This document shows positions 1 through 8,517 of a stretch of DNA of 14,097 nucleotides, piece by piece. Position 1 is the stretch's first letter. Every line of letters starts with the position of its first letter. The position numbers and the translations under genes are program-made. Source of the stretch: Thermoflexales bacterium. Lineage in GTDB: Bacteria; Chloroflexota; Anaerolineae; Fen-1058. The stretch lies in the NCBI GenBank assembly GCA_030834835.1, contig JAUQXD010001296.1, forward strand, positions 1 through 14,097. Reading direction: 5' to 3'. The notes beneath the pieces are model-generated. The model saw only the letters and a list, made by a program, of their open reading frames with translations, was not told where the DNA came from and did no database searches.

Positions 1-98
1 ATGTGCATGAGATCATCGAGCAGCAGCGCCGCCGCGAAGAACGCCGCGCGGAAGGCTGGGTGACAGGTTCATGGCGCAAACGACTGGAGCAGCAATGA
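1..98 (+). CDS. C-terminal end of an unidentified protein (5' end outside window)
   Basis: An open frame enters from the left edge; its first complete codon is at 3. It encodes about 31 residues rich in Glu, Arg and Gln, ending GWVTGSWRKRLEQQ, before TGA at 96-98. The stop overlaps the next gene's ATG at 95 as ATGA, the usual sign of translational coupling, and the frame supplies the GGAG (86-89) that serves that ATG. The charged, helix-like composition and the stop/start overlap support a real gene end. Too little is visible to name a family. An ATG in another frame at position 1 also reads to a stop (61-63), but gives a Ser/Ala-rich peptide with no support. Confidence 0.55.
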   Translation, partial: VHEIIEQQRRREERRAEGWVTGSWRKRLEQQ

Positions 99-1081
99 AA
101 TTACTCATTCTGAATCAAGACGAAGTTGAACGGCTGCTGCCGATGTCGGACTGCATCACGGTGATGACGGACGCGCTGATGGCGTTGGCGAAAGGCCACG
201 TTCATCTGCCGCTGCGGATGGTCGTGCGACCGCCTGAAGCGGCGGGCGTGCTCGCGCTGATGCCAGCCTATGTTTCCGGGGAAAACGCCGCCCTTGGCGT
301 GAAGATCATCGGCGTGTTCAACGGCAATCCCGCCATTGGCAAAGACTCGCACCAGGGCGCGGTGCTGCTGCTCAGCGGCGAGACCGGCGAACCATTGGCG
401 CTGATGAACGCGTCCGCGATTACGGCGATCCGCACTGCGGCCGTGTCCGGCGTGGCGACACGCGTCCTGGCGCGGGCCGAGTGCGGTGACTTAGCCATCA
501 TCGGTGCGGGCGTGCAAGCCAGATCGCATCTGGCGGCGATGGCGTGCGTGCGACCGATCCGGCGGGTGCGCGTCGTCAGCCGCAATCCAGCGCACGCGCA
601 GCAGTTCGTCAGAGATGTACGTGCGGCCTATCCGTTTCCGATCGAAGCCGTGAGCACCATTGAAGCCGCTGTGCGTGATGCTGATTTGATCGTGACTGCC
701 ACATCGTCCACTGAGCCGGTGTTGAAGCGCGATTGGATTTCACACGGTGCGCATCTCAACGTCGTCGGCGCGAGTCAATCGTTTGCGCGTGAAGTCGATA
801 CGGCGACGATGGCCGCGTCGAGCCTGTTTGTCGATCGGCGCGAATCAACCGTCAACGAATCGGGCGATTATCTGTTCGCGCTGCGCGACGGCGCGATCGG
901 GCCGGATCACATTCGGGCTGAGATTGGTGAAGTGCTGATCGGGGCGAAGCCGGGACGGATCAATCAGGATGAAATTACGTTGTTCAAATCGCTGGGTTTG
1001 GCCATCGAAGATCTGGCTGCCGCCGAATACGTGTATCGACAGGCACAAGCCACGGGTGCAGGCAACCGGGTGGAATTCTAG
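95..1081 (+). CDS. Ornithine cyclodeaminase / mu-crystallin family NAD(P)-dependent oxidoreductase
   Basis: A 328-residue cytoplasmic enzyme, the usual length for this family. The Rossmann dinucleotide motif GAGVQA is at residues 137-142. Upstream is the family segment around NASAITAIRTAAVSG, which carries the conserved Arg contacting the substrate carboxylate; the Asp usual in this segment is Asn here. The start at 95 is preferred over an in-frame ATG at 71 because it has GGAG 5-8 bp upstream, overlaps the preceding stop as ATGA, and begins with the typical short N-terminus (MKLLILNQDEV). Family members include ornithine cyclodeaminase, alanine dehydrogenase, ketimine reductase and siderophore-precursor enzymes. 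The GGDCPGKTEL-type segment with the catalytic Asp of true ornithine cyclodeaminases is replaced by NVVGASQSFAREVD, so a ketimine reductase or amino-acid dehydrogenase role is more likely. The substrate is not known. The carbonic anhydrase gene follows after 34 bp. Confidence 0.88.
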   Translation: MKLLILNQDEVERLLPMSDCITVMTDALMALAKGHVHLPLRMVVRPPEAAGVLALMPAYVSGENAALGVKIIGVFNGNPAIGKDSHQGAVLLLSGETGEPLALMNASAITAIRTAAVSGVATRVLARAECGDLAIIGAGVQARSHLAAMACVRPIRRVRVVSRNPAHAQQFVRDVRAAYPFPIEAVSTIEAAVRDADLIVTATSSTEPVLKRDWISHGAHLNVVGASQSFAREVDTATMAASSLFVDRRESTVNESGDYLFALRDGAIGPDHIRAEIGEVLIGAKPGRINQDEITLFKSLGLAIEDLAAAEYVYRQAQATGAGNRVEF

Positions 1082-1115
1082 ACTGCGCGTGACACACATC
1101 CAAAGCGGGGGCTTA

Positions 1116-1658
1116 ATGGATCGATTGCGAACAATTCATACCGTTGAAGATATTGCCGACGAATATCGAGACACACCGATCGGCTGGTTGTTGCAGTATC
1201 ACAATCTCATCCGCAATTATGAAACGTACACCAACGCCCGGCTGCTCATCGGCATGTGCATGGATCATCGCAAACACCTGAATATCCCAGACAACTTCGC
1301 CTACATCATCCGCACAGGCGGCGCGAATCTGCGCTACAGCGAATTCAAAGTGTCCTACGCCATCGCCGTCGGCGGTGTACAGCACATTGCGTTGATCGGT
1401 CACACGCACTGCGGCATGGTTAATTTGATGGCGCGGCGCGCGGCCTTCATTGACGGACTGGTAACTAACGCCGGATGGGACCGCGACTTTGCCGAAGAGC
1501 ACTTCAATAACTATGCGCCGATGTTTGAGATTGGCAACGAGATCGATTTTGTGTTGAGCGAAACGAAGCGCCTGCGCCAGCGCTACCCCAGAGTCCAGGT
1601 CGCGCCGCTGCTCTATCGGGTTGAGGATAACCGCCTGTATGTCATCACTGAAGTTTGA
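1116..1658 (+). CDS. Beta-class carbonic anhydrase
   Basis: A 180-residue protein with both signatures of beta carbonic anhydrases: CMDHR (Cys48, with the Asp50-Arg52 dyad) and GHTHCGM (His96 and Cys99). Cys48, His96 and Cys99 are the three protein zinc ligands. RTGGA at 66-70 matches the usual RNAGA-type strand after the first motif. The expected reaction is reversible hydration of CO2 to bicarbonate in the cytoplasm. The size is like the small Cab-type members. The residue before the second Cys is His, where Asp is common (HTDCG). ATG 1116 is preceded by a GGGGG run at 1107-1111 that can act as ribosome-binding site. The frame is open further upstream, but that part runs antiparallel in character to the preceding gene and is not counted. 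The gene overlaps the methyltransferase by 20 bp. Bicarbonate supply to a neighbouring carboxylase cannot be shown here. Confidence 0.9.
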   Translation: MDRLRTIHTVEDIADEYRDTPIGWLLQYHNLIRNYETYTNARLLIGMCMDHRKHLNIPDNFAYIIRTGGANLRYSEFKVSYAIAVGGVQHIALIGHTHCGMVNLMARRAAFIDGLVTNAGWDRDFAEEHFNNYAPMFEIGNEIDFVLSETKRLRQRYPRVQVAPLLYRVEDNRLYVITEV

Positions 1659-2391
1659 AGACAACTTCTCCAGGCAGGCCGACGTTTACGCGCGCTATCG
1701 CCCGCAGTATCCGGCGGCGCTGTATGAGTGGATCGCCTCGATCGCGCCGGGGCACGATCGGGTGTGGGATTGCGGCACGGGTAGCGGCCAGGCGGCGATT
1801 GGCTTGACCGCGTATTTCGATCAGGTTATTGCGACTGATCCCAGCGCGCAACAAATCGCCAACGCGCCACCGCATCCGCAGATCGAATATCGCGTTGCTC
1901 GTGCCGAAGAATCAGGGCTTGCGGATCATTCCGTTGACGCGATCACCGTAGCGCTGGCGCTGCACTGGTTCGATCTCGATCAGTTCTATACTGAAGTCAG
2001 GCGCGTGCTCAAGCCCGACGGCATCATCGTGGCGTGGACGTATTATTTGCCTGAGATCGCGCCGGAGATCGATCGGGTGATTGAGCGCTACGACGCCGCG
2101 ATTCTGCGTGAGTATTGGTCGCCGCGCATTCAGTTGTTGCGCGACAAATATCGTAGCGTGCCGTTTCCGTTTCACGAACTGGCCGCGCCTGAGTTTGTGA
2201 TTGAACGACACTGGACGCTGGTTGATTTGATCGGCTATTTGCGCAGCTGGTCAGGCACGCAGGCCTATCGGGACGCACACGACACCGATCCGATCGAGTT
2301 GATTCAGGCCGATCTCACCGCGGCCTGGGGAGACGTCGAGCAGCGCCAGATCCGCTGGCCGCTGTTTATACGCGCAGGCCGCCACGACTGA
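1639..2391 (+). CDS. Class I SAM-dependent methyltransferase
   Basis: A 250-residue protein with a seven-strand Rossmann methyltransferase fold. The N-terminus FSRQADVYARYRPQYP is typical of the group that includes trans-aconitate and related small-molecule methyltransferases. Motif I (VWDCGTGSGQA, from residue 42) binds SAM. It is followed by an acidic motif II (ATDPS) and the post-motif segment ALALHWFDLDQFYTEVRRVLKPDG. The substrate cannot be inferred. The preferred start is ATG 1639, inside the last codons of the carbonic anhydrase gene; GAGG at 1623-1626 is a rather distant ribosome-binding site. An in-frame TTG at 1621 would add six residues. The overlap indicates one transcription unit with the two genes before it. 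A 106-bp gap and a new promoter follow. Confidence 0.88.
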   Translation: MSSLKFEDNFSRQADVYARYRPQYPAALYEWIASIAPGHDRVWDCGTGSGQAAIGLTAYFDQVIATDPSAQQIANAPPHPQIEYRVARAEESGLADHSVDAITVALALHWFDLDQFYTEVRRVLKPDGIIVAWTYYLPEIAPEIDRVIERYDAAILREYWSPRIQLLRDKYRSVPFPFHELAAPEFVIERHWTLVDLIGYLRSWSGTQAYRDAHDTDPIELIQADLTAAWGDVEQRQIRWPLFIRAGRHD

Positions 2392-2439
2392 TTTTCCCTC
2401 CTCCGCCTCTAGTCCCAGACAAGTTACGCCGTAAGCCAC

Positions 2440-2468
2440 TTCTTTAGCGCGACCGACTTCGCTACAAT
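2440..2468 (+). promoter_or_regulatory. Possible promoter for the ABC exporter genes
   Basis: TACAAT at 2463-2468 is one mismatch from the sigma70 -10 consensus and lies about 30 bp before the ATPase start. The hexamer 17 bp upstream (TTCTTT, 2440-2445) is a poor -35. The gap between the methyltransferase stop and the ATPase holds no other obvious signal. Confidence 0.35.
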
Positions 2469-2486
2469 GTGCCCATGCAATTCAGT

Positions 2487-2493
2487 GAGGAGG
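2487..2493 (+). promoter_or_regulatory. Strong ribosome-binding site of the ABC ATPase gene
   Basis: GAGGAGG, closely complementary to the 16S rRNA 3' end, stands 4 bp before ATG 2498 and fixes that start. Confidence 0.75.
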
Positions 2494-2497
2494 CAGT

Positions 2498-3630
<1,133 letters not shown>

Positions 3631-3634
<4 letters not shown>

Positions 3635-3682
3635 GGGCAGACTGTGTGGCTGCTCTGGGCGAACACCCGGGTTCGCCCTTAC
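3631..3682. repeat. 52-bp double-hairpin element, possibly a dispersed repeat
   Basis: The element has near-complementary ends (GTAGGGGC and GCCCTTAC) and two adjacent stem-loops. The first pairs 3634-3640 with 3650-3656: 7 bp including two G-T wobbles, with a 9-nt loop. The second pairs GGGCGAAC (3657-3664) with GTTCGCCC (3671-3678): perfect 8 bp with a 6-nt loop. The ATPase stop codon (3632-3634) lies in its left end, and the permease ribosome-binding site (AAGGA, 3683-3687) starts right after its right end. The layout resembles small dispersed hairpin repeats known from bacterial genomes, but only one copy is visible here. It could affect mRNA stability or translation of the permease. Confidence 0.6.
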
Positions 3683-3697
3683 AAGGATGATGACCTC

Positions 3698-6079
3698 ATG
3701 AGCATCGGCTTTCGCAAAATCTTCCGCGATTTATGGCGCAGCAAAGGGCGCACCGCGCTGGCGGTATTGAGCATCTTCATCGGCGTGTTCGCCGTGGGCA
3801 TGGTCGGCGGTGTCAGCGACCTGCTGCCGGCGCGTATGACGGGCAGTTACAGCGAGACGAATCCCGCCCACATCAACATCTTCCTCGCCGGTGCAGTCAG
3901 CGATGACGACCTCACTGCGCTGTCGCGCCTTGAAGGCGTGGCCGGCATCCAGGGGCAGCGTGACCTGAACGCGCGCTGGCGCAAGGATAATGTCGAGCCG
4001 CTGCGCAATATGGACCTGACGTTCCGGCCCGACTACGAGGATCAACTGTATAACACCATCAAGCTGCTCAGCGGCCGCTGGCCGGCGGGAGCCGACGAAG
4101 CCGCCATCGAACGGTCGTCGGTGACGTCGTTTGGCGTGCCCACCGAAGGTTCGATTACGATGGTGGTGAATGACCGCGAGCGGACGATCACGATTGTCGG
4201 CGTGGTGGAAGATCTGAATGCTCAGGCGCCCGCTTTCGGCGGCGACGCCACCTTCTATGTCGATCGCAGGTTGGCCGAGAATGTCTTTGGCGCGTTTGGC
4301 TATACTCAATTGGGCGTGCAGGTCCCGGTGTTTTCTGAAGCAGCCGCCGAGGAAGTGGTCGATCGGTTGAAGCCGCCGCTGGAGAAAATTGGCGCGCCGG
4401 TCTTTTTCTATCAGGTCACACCGCCCACCAAGCATCCGGCGCAGGACACCGTCAACGGCGTCAACTTCATATTGGGCGTCATGGCCAGCCTGTCGCTGAT
4501 GCTGGGCCTGTTCCTGGTCATCAACACCATCAACGCCATCGTCGCGCAGCAGGTGCCGCAGATCGGCGTGATGAAGGCCATCGGCGGAACGACGCCTCAA
4601 ATGGTGGGGCTGTACCTGAGCGGCGTGATCGTCTACGGCCTGCTGGCCCTGCTCATCGCCCTGCCACTGGGCGCGCTGGCGGCGAACGCGGTGACGGGTA
4701 TGCTGCTGGGGATGCTGGTGATTCCGCCTGATCCGGTCTTCCGCTTGTCGCAGCCGGCCGTGATCACGCAGGTCATCGTCAGTCTGCTGGTGCCACTGCT
4801 GGCCGCGCTGTGGCCGGTCTTCTCCGGTGTGCGGATTACGGTGCGCGAAGCGATCAGCAATTACGGCATCGGCGCGGGCTTCGGGCGCGGCTTGCTCGAT
4901 CGGGTGCTGGCCCGATTGCGCTTCCTGCCCCGCACGACCAGCCTGACCATCCGCAATACCTTCCGCCGCAAAGGGCGCGTGACGTTGACGCAGATCACGC
5001 TGATTATGGCCGGCGTGGTGTTCATCATGGTGCGGAGTTCGGCCGCGTCGTTTACGTACACCATCAAGTTCCTCACCGACACGCTGGGTCTGAAAGTGCT
5101 GGTCAATTTCCAGCAGCCGTATCGCATCGATGAGATCATGTCGGTGATTGCCGCACAGCCCAACGTTGATCAAGTCGAGATGCAGCTGTTCCAGGCCAGC
5201 ACCGCCTTCATCAGCCAGGACGTCGAAAAAGGTGAAGACATTTTCGTGAACGCTTTCCGGCCGGCATCGACGTTGCTCAAGCTGCCGATCACGTCCGGCC
5301 GCTGGCTGCTGCCCGACGACGATCACGCGGTGGTGCTCAATCAGGATCGCGCCACGAAGCTGGGCGTCGACATCGGCGATAAAGTCTGGATCAGCCTGGG
5401 TGGTGATACCCGCTCCGAGTGGACGGTGGTCGGCACTGTGTTCGATCTGAGCAATTTGCAGCGCAATGTGTATGTGCCGCTGAATATCTATCAGCGCGAG
5501 GCCGGGCTGACGGGCCGCGCCACATCCGCGTGGTTATCCACCACGCCCGACGATGGCGCAACGCAATTGCAGGTGGAGAAGCAGCTGCGCGATGTGCTCA
5601 ACGCTAAGGGGCTGCGCGTGGCCAACACGCAAACAGCCGAGCAAATCCGCACGCAAAATGAAGCGGTCTTCGGCATCATCACCACGATGCTCATGGTCAT
5701 GTCGGGCCTCATCGCCGCCGTCGGCGCAATCGGGTTGGCGGGCACGCTCTCCATTAACGTCCTGGAACGCCGCCGCGAGATTGGTGTGATGCGCGCCATC
5801 GGGGCTTCATCGCCCACCATCGCCGGGCTATTCATCGGCGAAGGGTTGATCCTGGGCCTTATCGCCTGGGTGATCGCGATTCCGCTCAGCGTGCCGGTGG
5901 GGCAGTTGTTTGCCACCGTCATCGGGCAAGTCATTCAATTCAGTGTCATCTATCAATTCTCATGGGACGGCGCCGTGACGTGGCTTATCATCATCGTTGG
6001 GTTGTCCATTCTGGGGAGCGCCGTGCCCGCTATCCGCGCTACGCGAGTGAGCGTGCGCGAGAGTCTGGCGTACGAATAG
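3698..6079 (+). CDS. ABC transporter permease with two FtsX domains (MacB/LolC-like)
   Basis: A 793-residue membrane protein. Predicted layout: TM1 about 19-38; extracytoplasmic MacB-like domain about 40-255; TM2-4 about 257-281, 304-335 and 355-377 (first FtsX domain); TM5 about 430-450; second extracytoplasmic domain about 455-650; TM6-8 about 658-685, 710-735 and 760-780 (second FtsX domain). Each FtsX domain carries the cytoplasmic coupling signature (QIGVMKAIGG and REIGVMRAIGA). Two half-permeases in one chain would pair with a dimer of the ATPase encoded upstream. This type moves lipids, lipoproteins, peptides or drugs by a mechanotransmission cycle rather than by substrate tunnelling. 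ATG 3698 is chosen because TM1 follows at the normal distance and AAGGA lies 10 bp upstream. An in-frame GTG at 3644 would begin inside the hairpin element. The substrate is unknown. Confidence 0.92.
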   Translation: MSIGFRKIFRDLWRSKGRTALAVLSIFIGVFAVGMVGGVSDLLPARMTGSYSETNPAHINIFLAGAVSDDDLTALSRLEGVAGIQGQRDLNARWRKDNVEPLRNMDLTFRPDYEDQLYNTIKLLSGRWPAGADEAAIERSSVTSFGVPTEGSITMVVNDRERTITIVGVVEDLNAQAPAFGGDATFYVDRRLAENVFGAFGYTQLGVQVPVFSEAAAEEVVDRLKPPLEKIGAPVFFYQVTPPTKHPAQDTVNGVNFILGVMASLSLMLGLFLVINTINAIVAQQVPQIGVMKAIGGTTPQMVGLYLSGVIVYGLLALLIALPLGALAANAVTGMLLGMLVIPPDPVFRLSQPAVITQVIVSLLVPLLAALWPVFSGVRITVREAISNYGIGAGFGRGLLDRVLARLRFLPRTTSLTIRNTFRRKGRVTLTQITLIMAGVVFIMVRSSAASFTYTIKFLTDTLGLKVLVNFQQPYRIDEIMSVIAAQPNVDQVEMQLFQASTAFISQDVEKGEDIFVNAFRPASTLLKLPITSGRWLLPDDDHAVVLNQDRATKLGVDIGDKVWISLGGDTRSEWTVVGTVFDLSNLQRNVYVPLNIYQREAGLTGRATSAWLSTTPDDGATQLQVEKQLRDVLNAKGLRVANTQTAEQIRTQNEAVFGIITTMLMVMSGLIAAVGAIGLAGTLSINVLERRREIGVMRAIGASSPTIAGLFIGEGLILGLIAWVIAIPLSVPVGQLFATVIGQVIQFSVIYQFSWDGAVTWLIIIVGLSILGSAVPAIRATRVSVRESLAYE

Positions 6080-6085
6080 GCAGAC

Positions 6086-6114
6086 TTGACGACAGGTTGG
6101 TTGTGGTTTATACT
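6086..6114 (+). promoter_or_regulatory. Near-consensus sigma70-type promoter of the adaptor gene
   Basis: TTGACG (6086-6091) and TATACT (6109-6114) are separated by exactly 17 bp, with one mismatch in each hexamer. The predicted start is around 6121. The -35 begins 6 bp after the permease stop codon, so the adaptor gene can be transcribed separately from the ATPase and permease genes. Confidence 0.75.
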
Positions 6115-6118
6115 ATTA

Positions 6119-6139
6119 ATAGACCGACGGTCGGTTTAT
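6119..6139. promoter_or_regulatory. TetR-type palindromic operator at the transcription start
   Basis: ACCGAC-G-GTCGGT (6123-6135) is a perfect 6-bp inverted repeat around a single base, extended by further matching pairs at 6119-6121 and 6137-6139, for 9 of 10 pairs over 21 bp. Length, symmetry and the ACCGAC/GTCGGT half-sites are typical of TetR/AcrR repressor operators. It starts 4 bp after the -10 hexamer and covers the predicted start point, so a bound repressor would block transcription. No TetR gene lies in the window. Confidence 0.65.
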
Positions 6140-6147
6140 AAACAATT

Positions 6148-6191
6148 CTAATTGGAAATCAATAAGCACATTGCAAAAACTTTCCAATTAG
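6148..6191. repeat. Perfect 11-bp inverted repeat in the adaptor leader
   Basis: CTAATTGGAAA (6148-6158) and TTTCCAATTAG (6181-6191) are exact reverse complements 22 bp apart, centre to centre 33 bp or about three helical turns. It may be an RNA stem-loop in the leader of the first promoter's transcript, or a pair of protein-binding sites. The right arm lies in the spacer of the second candidate promoter. The stretch is strikingly AT-rich compared with its surroundings. Confidence 0.6.
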
Positions 6192-6199
6192 TGTACAAT
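6171..6199 (+). promoter_or_regulatory. Possible second promoter of the adaptor gene
   Basis: TTGCAA (6171-6176) and TACAAT (6194-6199) are 17 bp apart, with 4/6 and 5/6 matches to the sigma70 consensus. The site lies 36 bp before the adaptor ATG and downstream of the TetR-type operator, so it could escape that repressor. The inverted-repeat arm at 6181-6191 sits in its spacer. Confidence 0.4.
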
Positions 6200-6235
6200 A
6201 ATTAAACAGCACCTGTAATCGAACTGGAGACTCTG

Positions 6236-8455
6236 ATGAAAATGTTTATTTTCCCCGTACTCGTTGGATTAACGCTTATTCTGGCGGCGTGTGGTAGCCA
6301 GCCGACCGTTACACCCGTCCCGACCGGTCTGCCGCCCGTCAAGGACAACTCGACGATCAGCGCCGAAGGCAAGGTCGAGCCGCTGCAACTGGCGAACCTG
6401 AGTTTTGCCACCGGCGGCGAAGTAACCGAAGTGCTGGTCAAAGAGGGCGACGCGCTGAAGGCCGGCGATGTGATCGCTCGCCTCAACGTCGATGCGGCGC
6501 AGACTGCCATTGCGCGTGCCGAAGCGGGTGTGGCCGCGGCCAGAGCCAGCGAGGCTAAATACAAAGAAGGCCTGCCGCAGCAGATCGCGTCCGCCGAATC
6601 GGATGTGCAGGCGGCCCAGGCACAGATTGTGGCGGCGAATGCCAGGCGCAATAACTCGGCCGACATCGCTTCCGCCGAAGCAGACTTGAAGCAGGCGCAG
6701 CTCGATCAAAAAGCGGCTGAAGACGCCTATAAGAAAATTCTCGATAAGAACCTGCTCGGCCCGACCGAAGAAGCACAACGGGTGGTCGTTGAGAACGCGA
6801 AGCGCGCCACCGAAGCAGCTCAGATCCGCCTCAACCAGATCAGACGCGGCTCATTGAACGATCAATCGAATGCGGCCAGCATCGCCGCCGCGGAAGCGCG
6901 TCTGGCTGCGGCCGAATCGAACCTGGCGCAGCTCAAGGCCGAGCTGAACGGCCAACCCAATCCGACGTATGCAGCCGCGATTCAGCAAGCGGAAGCCGCA
7001 CTGGCGTCGGCTAAAGTCCGATTGGCCGATGCCGAACTGAAAGCGCCGTTTGCGGGCACGTTGGCGCAGCTGAAGATCAAAGTGGGCGAAATGGTGTCGC
7101 CCGGTGCGCCGATCGCGGTACTGGTCGACCTGTCGGGCTGGCAAGTCGTGACGGACGATCTGACTGAAATCAAAGTGCCGGGTGTCAATGTCGGACAAAA
7201 CGCAACCGTTAAGGCGGATGCCCTGCCGGGTGTCGAACTGAAGGGTACAGTCACATCGATCGGGACGGTGTTTCAGGAGAAAAGCGGCGATGTGGTCTAT
7301 CCTGTCAAGATCAAGTTGATGGATGCCGATCCGAAGTTGCGCTGGGGCATGACGGTCGTTGCGACATTCGACGCCCCGGCGAGTGCCTCAGCTGCGAAGC
7401 CGGCCGCTGATCAGGCCTTATCGGCCGGCATCGCGGCCGAAGGAAAATTGCTGCCATTGCAATCCGCCACGTTGAGCTTTAACGCCAGCGGATCAGTCGC
7501 CGAATTGCTGGTGAAAGAAGGCGCTGTGGTCAAAGCCGGTGATGTGATCGCGCGGCTGAGCAATGAAAGCCTGAAGACCTCACTGGCCGAAGCCGAAGCG
7601 ACGCTGGCCGTGATCAAGGCGAATCAGGCCGACTACCGATCGTCGCTGCCACAGCAAATCGCCGCGGCCGAAGCGGAGATCAAGGCGGCGCAGTCGCAGG
7701 CGGCGGGCGCGGCGGCGGGCCGCAATAACACCGCGTCGATCAAAGACCTGGAATCGCGGCTGGCACAGCTGAAGTATCAGCTGCAACAGTTGAACACCGG
7801 GCTTGATCAGATGTACGTCTACCAGCGCGAGAATTCGAGCCGGGCCAATGATCTGCGCCAACAAATCGATGGCGTGAAGCAATCGATCAAAGCCACCGAG
7901 GCGCAAATCGCGGCGTTGCGGTACGGCTCACCAACCGATCAAGCGGCGAACGCGCAGATCACGGCGGCCAGTGCAAGTGAAGCCGCCGCGCAGGCCCGGC
8001 TGGCGCAGCTGCAAGCCGAATTGTCCGGCAAAGCGGTCGATACCTTTGCGGCGCAGATTCAGCAGGCTGAAGCGGCCATCAATGCGACGAAGTTGTCGCT
8101 GGCCGATACCGAATTGAAAGCGCCCTTCGCGGGCACGATCGCACAGCTCAACATCAACCTGGGTGAGCGCGTCAGCGCGGGTGTGCCCGCCGTCACGCTG
8201 GCCGATGTCGGCGGCTGGCTGATCGAAACCAGCGACGTGACCGAACTCAAAGTGCCAGATTTGCAAGTGGGCCAATCGGTGGTGATCAAGATCGATGCGC
8301 TACCCGAACTCGCGCTGAAAGGCCTGGTCGAATCGATCAGCACCGTGTCGCAACTCAAGAGCGGCGACGTGGTCTATCCGGTCAAGATCAAGGTGCTGGA
8401 CAACGATCCGCAGTTGCGCTGGGGCATGACGGTGGCGGTGGGGTTTGAGAAGTGA
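6236..8455 (+). CDS. Lipoprotein periplasmic adaptor (HlyD/MacA-like) with a tandem-duplicated adaptor module
   Basis: A 739-residue protein beginning with a lipoprotein signal peptide; the lipobox LAAC ends at Cys19, so the mature protein should be lipid-anchored on the outer face of the membrane. Two complete adaptor modules follow, residues about 40-378 and 398-737. Each has a first lipoyl half (LVKEGDALKAGDVIARL; LVKEGAVVKAGDVIARL), a long Ala/Gln-rich coiled-coil hairpin, a second lipoyl half (ADAELKAPFAGTLAQL; ADTELKAPFAGTIAQL), and a beta-barrel ending GDVVYPVKIK...LRWGMTV. Equivalent residues are about 358 apart (Glu44/Glu402, Trp370/Trp729). The hairpins diverge most. Ordinary MacA/HlyD adaptors carry one module in about 330-450 residues. 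The gene follows the ABC genes but has its own promoter, and it should couple to that permease. GGAG (6226-6229) precedes the ATG by 6 bp. The substrate is unknown. Confidence 0.93.
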   Translation: MKMFIFPVLVGLTLILAACGSQPTVTPVPTGLPPVKDNSTISAEGKVEPLQLANLSFATGGEVTEVLVKEGDALKAGDVIARLNVDAAQTAIARAEAGVAAARASEAKYKEGLPQQIASAESDVQAAQAQIVAANARRNNSADIASAEADLKQAQLDQKAAEDAYKKILDKNLLGPTEEAQRVVVENAKRATEAAQIRLNQIRRGSLNDQSNAASIAAAEARLAAAESNLAQLKAELNGQPNPTYAAAIQQAEAALASAKVRLADAELKAPFAGTLAQLKIKVGEMVSPGAPIAVLVDLSGWQVVTDDLTEIKVPGVNVGQNATVKADALPGVELKGTVTSIGTVFQEKSGDVVYPVKIKLMDADPKLRWGMTVVATFDAPASASAAKPAADQALSAGIAAEGKLLPLQSATLSFNASGSVAELLVKEGAVVKAGDVIARLSNESLKTSLAEAEATLAVIKANQADYRSSLPQQIAAAEAEIKAAQSQAAGAAAGRNNTASIKDLESRLAQLKYQLQQLNTGLDQMYVYQRENSSRANDLRQQIDGVKQSIKATEAQIAALRYGSPTDQAANAQITAASASEAAAQARLAQLQAELSGKAVDTFAAQIQQAEAAINATKLSLADTELKAPFAGTIAQLNINLGERVSAGVPAVTLADVGGWLIETSDVTELKVPDLQVGQSVVIKIDALPELALKGLVESISTVSQLKSGDVVYPVKIKVLDNDPQLRWGMTVAVGFEK

Positions 8456-8457
8456 AA

Positions 8458-8478
8458 CGTAATGCGTAATACGTACAA
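8458..8478. repeat. Degenerate 7-bp tandem repeat (CGTAATG type)
   Basis: CGTAATG-CGTAATA-CGTACAA is three consecutive 7-bp units right after the adaptor stop codon and before the terminator stem. A different 7-bp repeat lies on the other side of the terminator. Confidence 0.45.
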
Positions 8479-8479
8479 A

Positions 8480-8517
8480 GCGGGGCGATCGAGAAACTCG
8501 ATCGCCCCGCCGTTTTT
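8480..8517 (+). terminator. Strong rho-independent terminator of the adaptor gene
   Basis: A perfect 14-bp GC-rich stem (8480-8493 with 8497-8510) has an AAA loop and is followed by CG and then TTTTT at 8513-8517. It lies 24 bp after the adaptor stop and between two convergent genes. On the - strand only TTT follows the stem, so termination of the oxidoreductase transcript here would be weaker. Confidence 0.88.

Noticed and set aside
969..1115. N-terminal extension of the carbonic anhydrase starting inside the oxidoreductase gene
   Set aside because: The extension is an out-of-frame reading of the oxidoreductase 3' end; ATG 1116 follows a purine-rich site and gives the normal protein length.
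3731..5326. Long - strand open frame (531 codons) opposite the permease gene
   Set aside because: It is rich in His, Gln, Arg and Asp with no family motif, and is fully explained by the codon use of the clear + strand permease.
6080..6235. A TetR repressor gene near its apparent operator
   Set aside because: No frame in the window encodes a helix-turn-helix repressor; the regulator must lie elsewhere.
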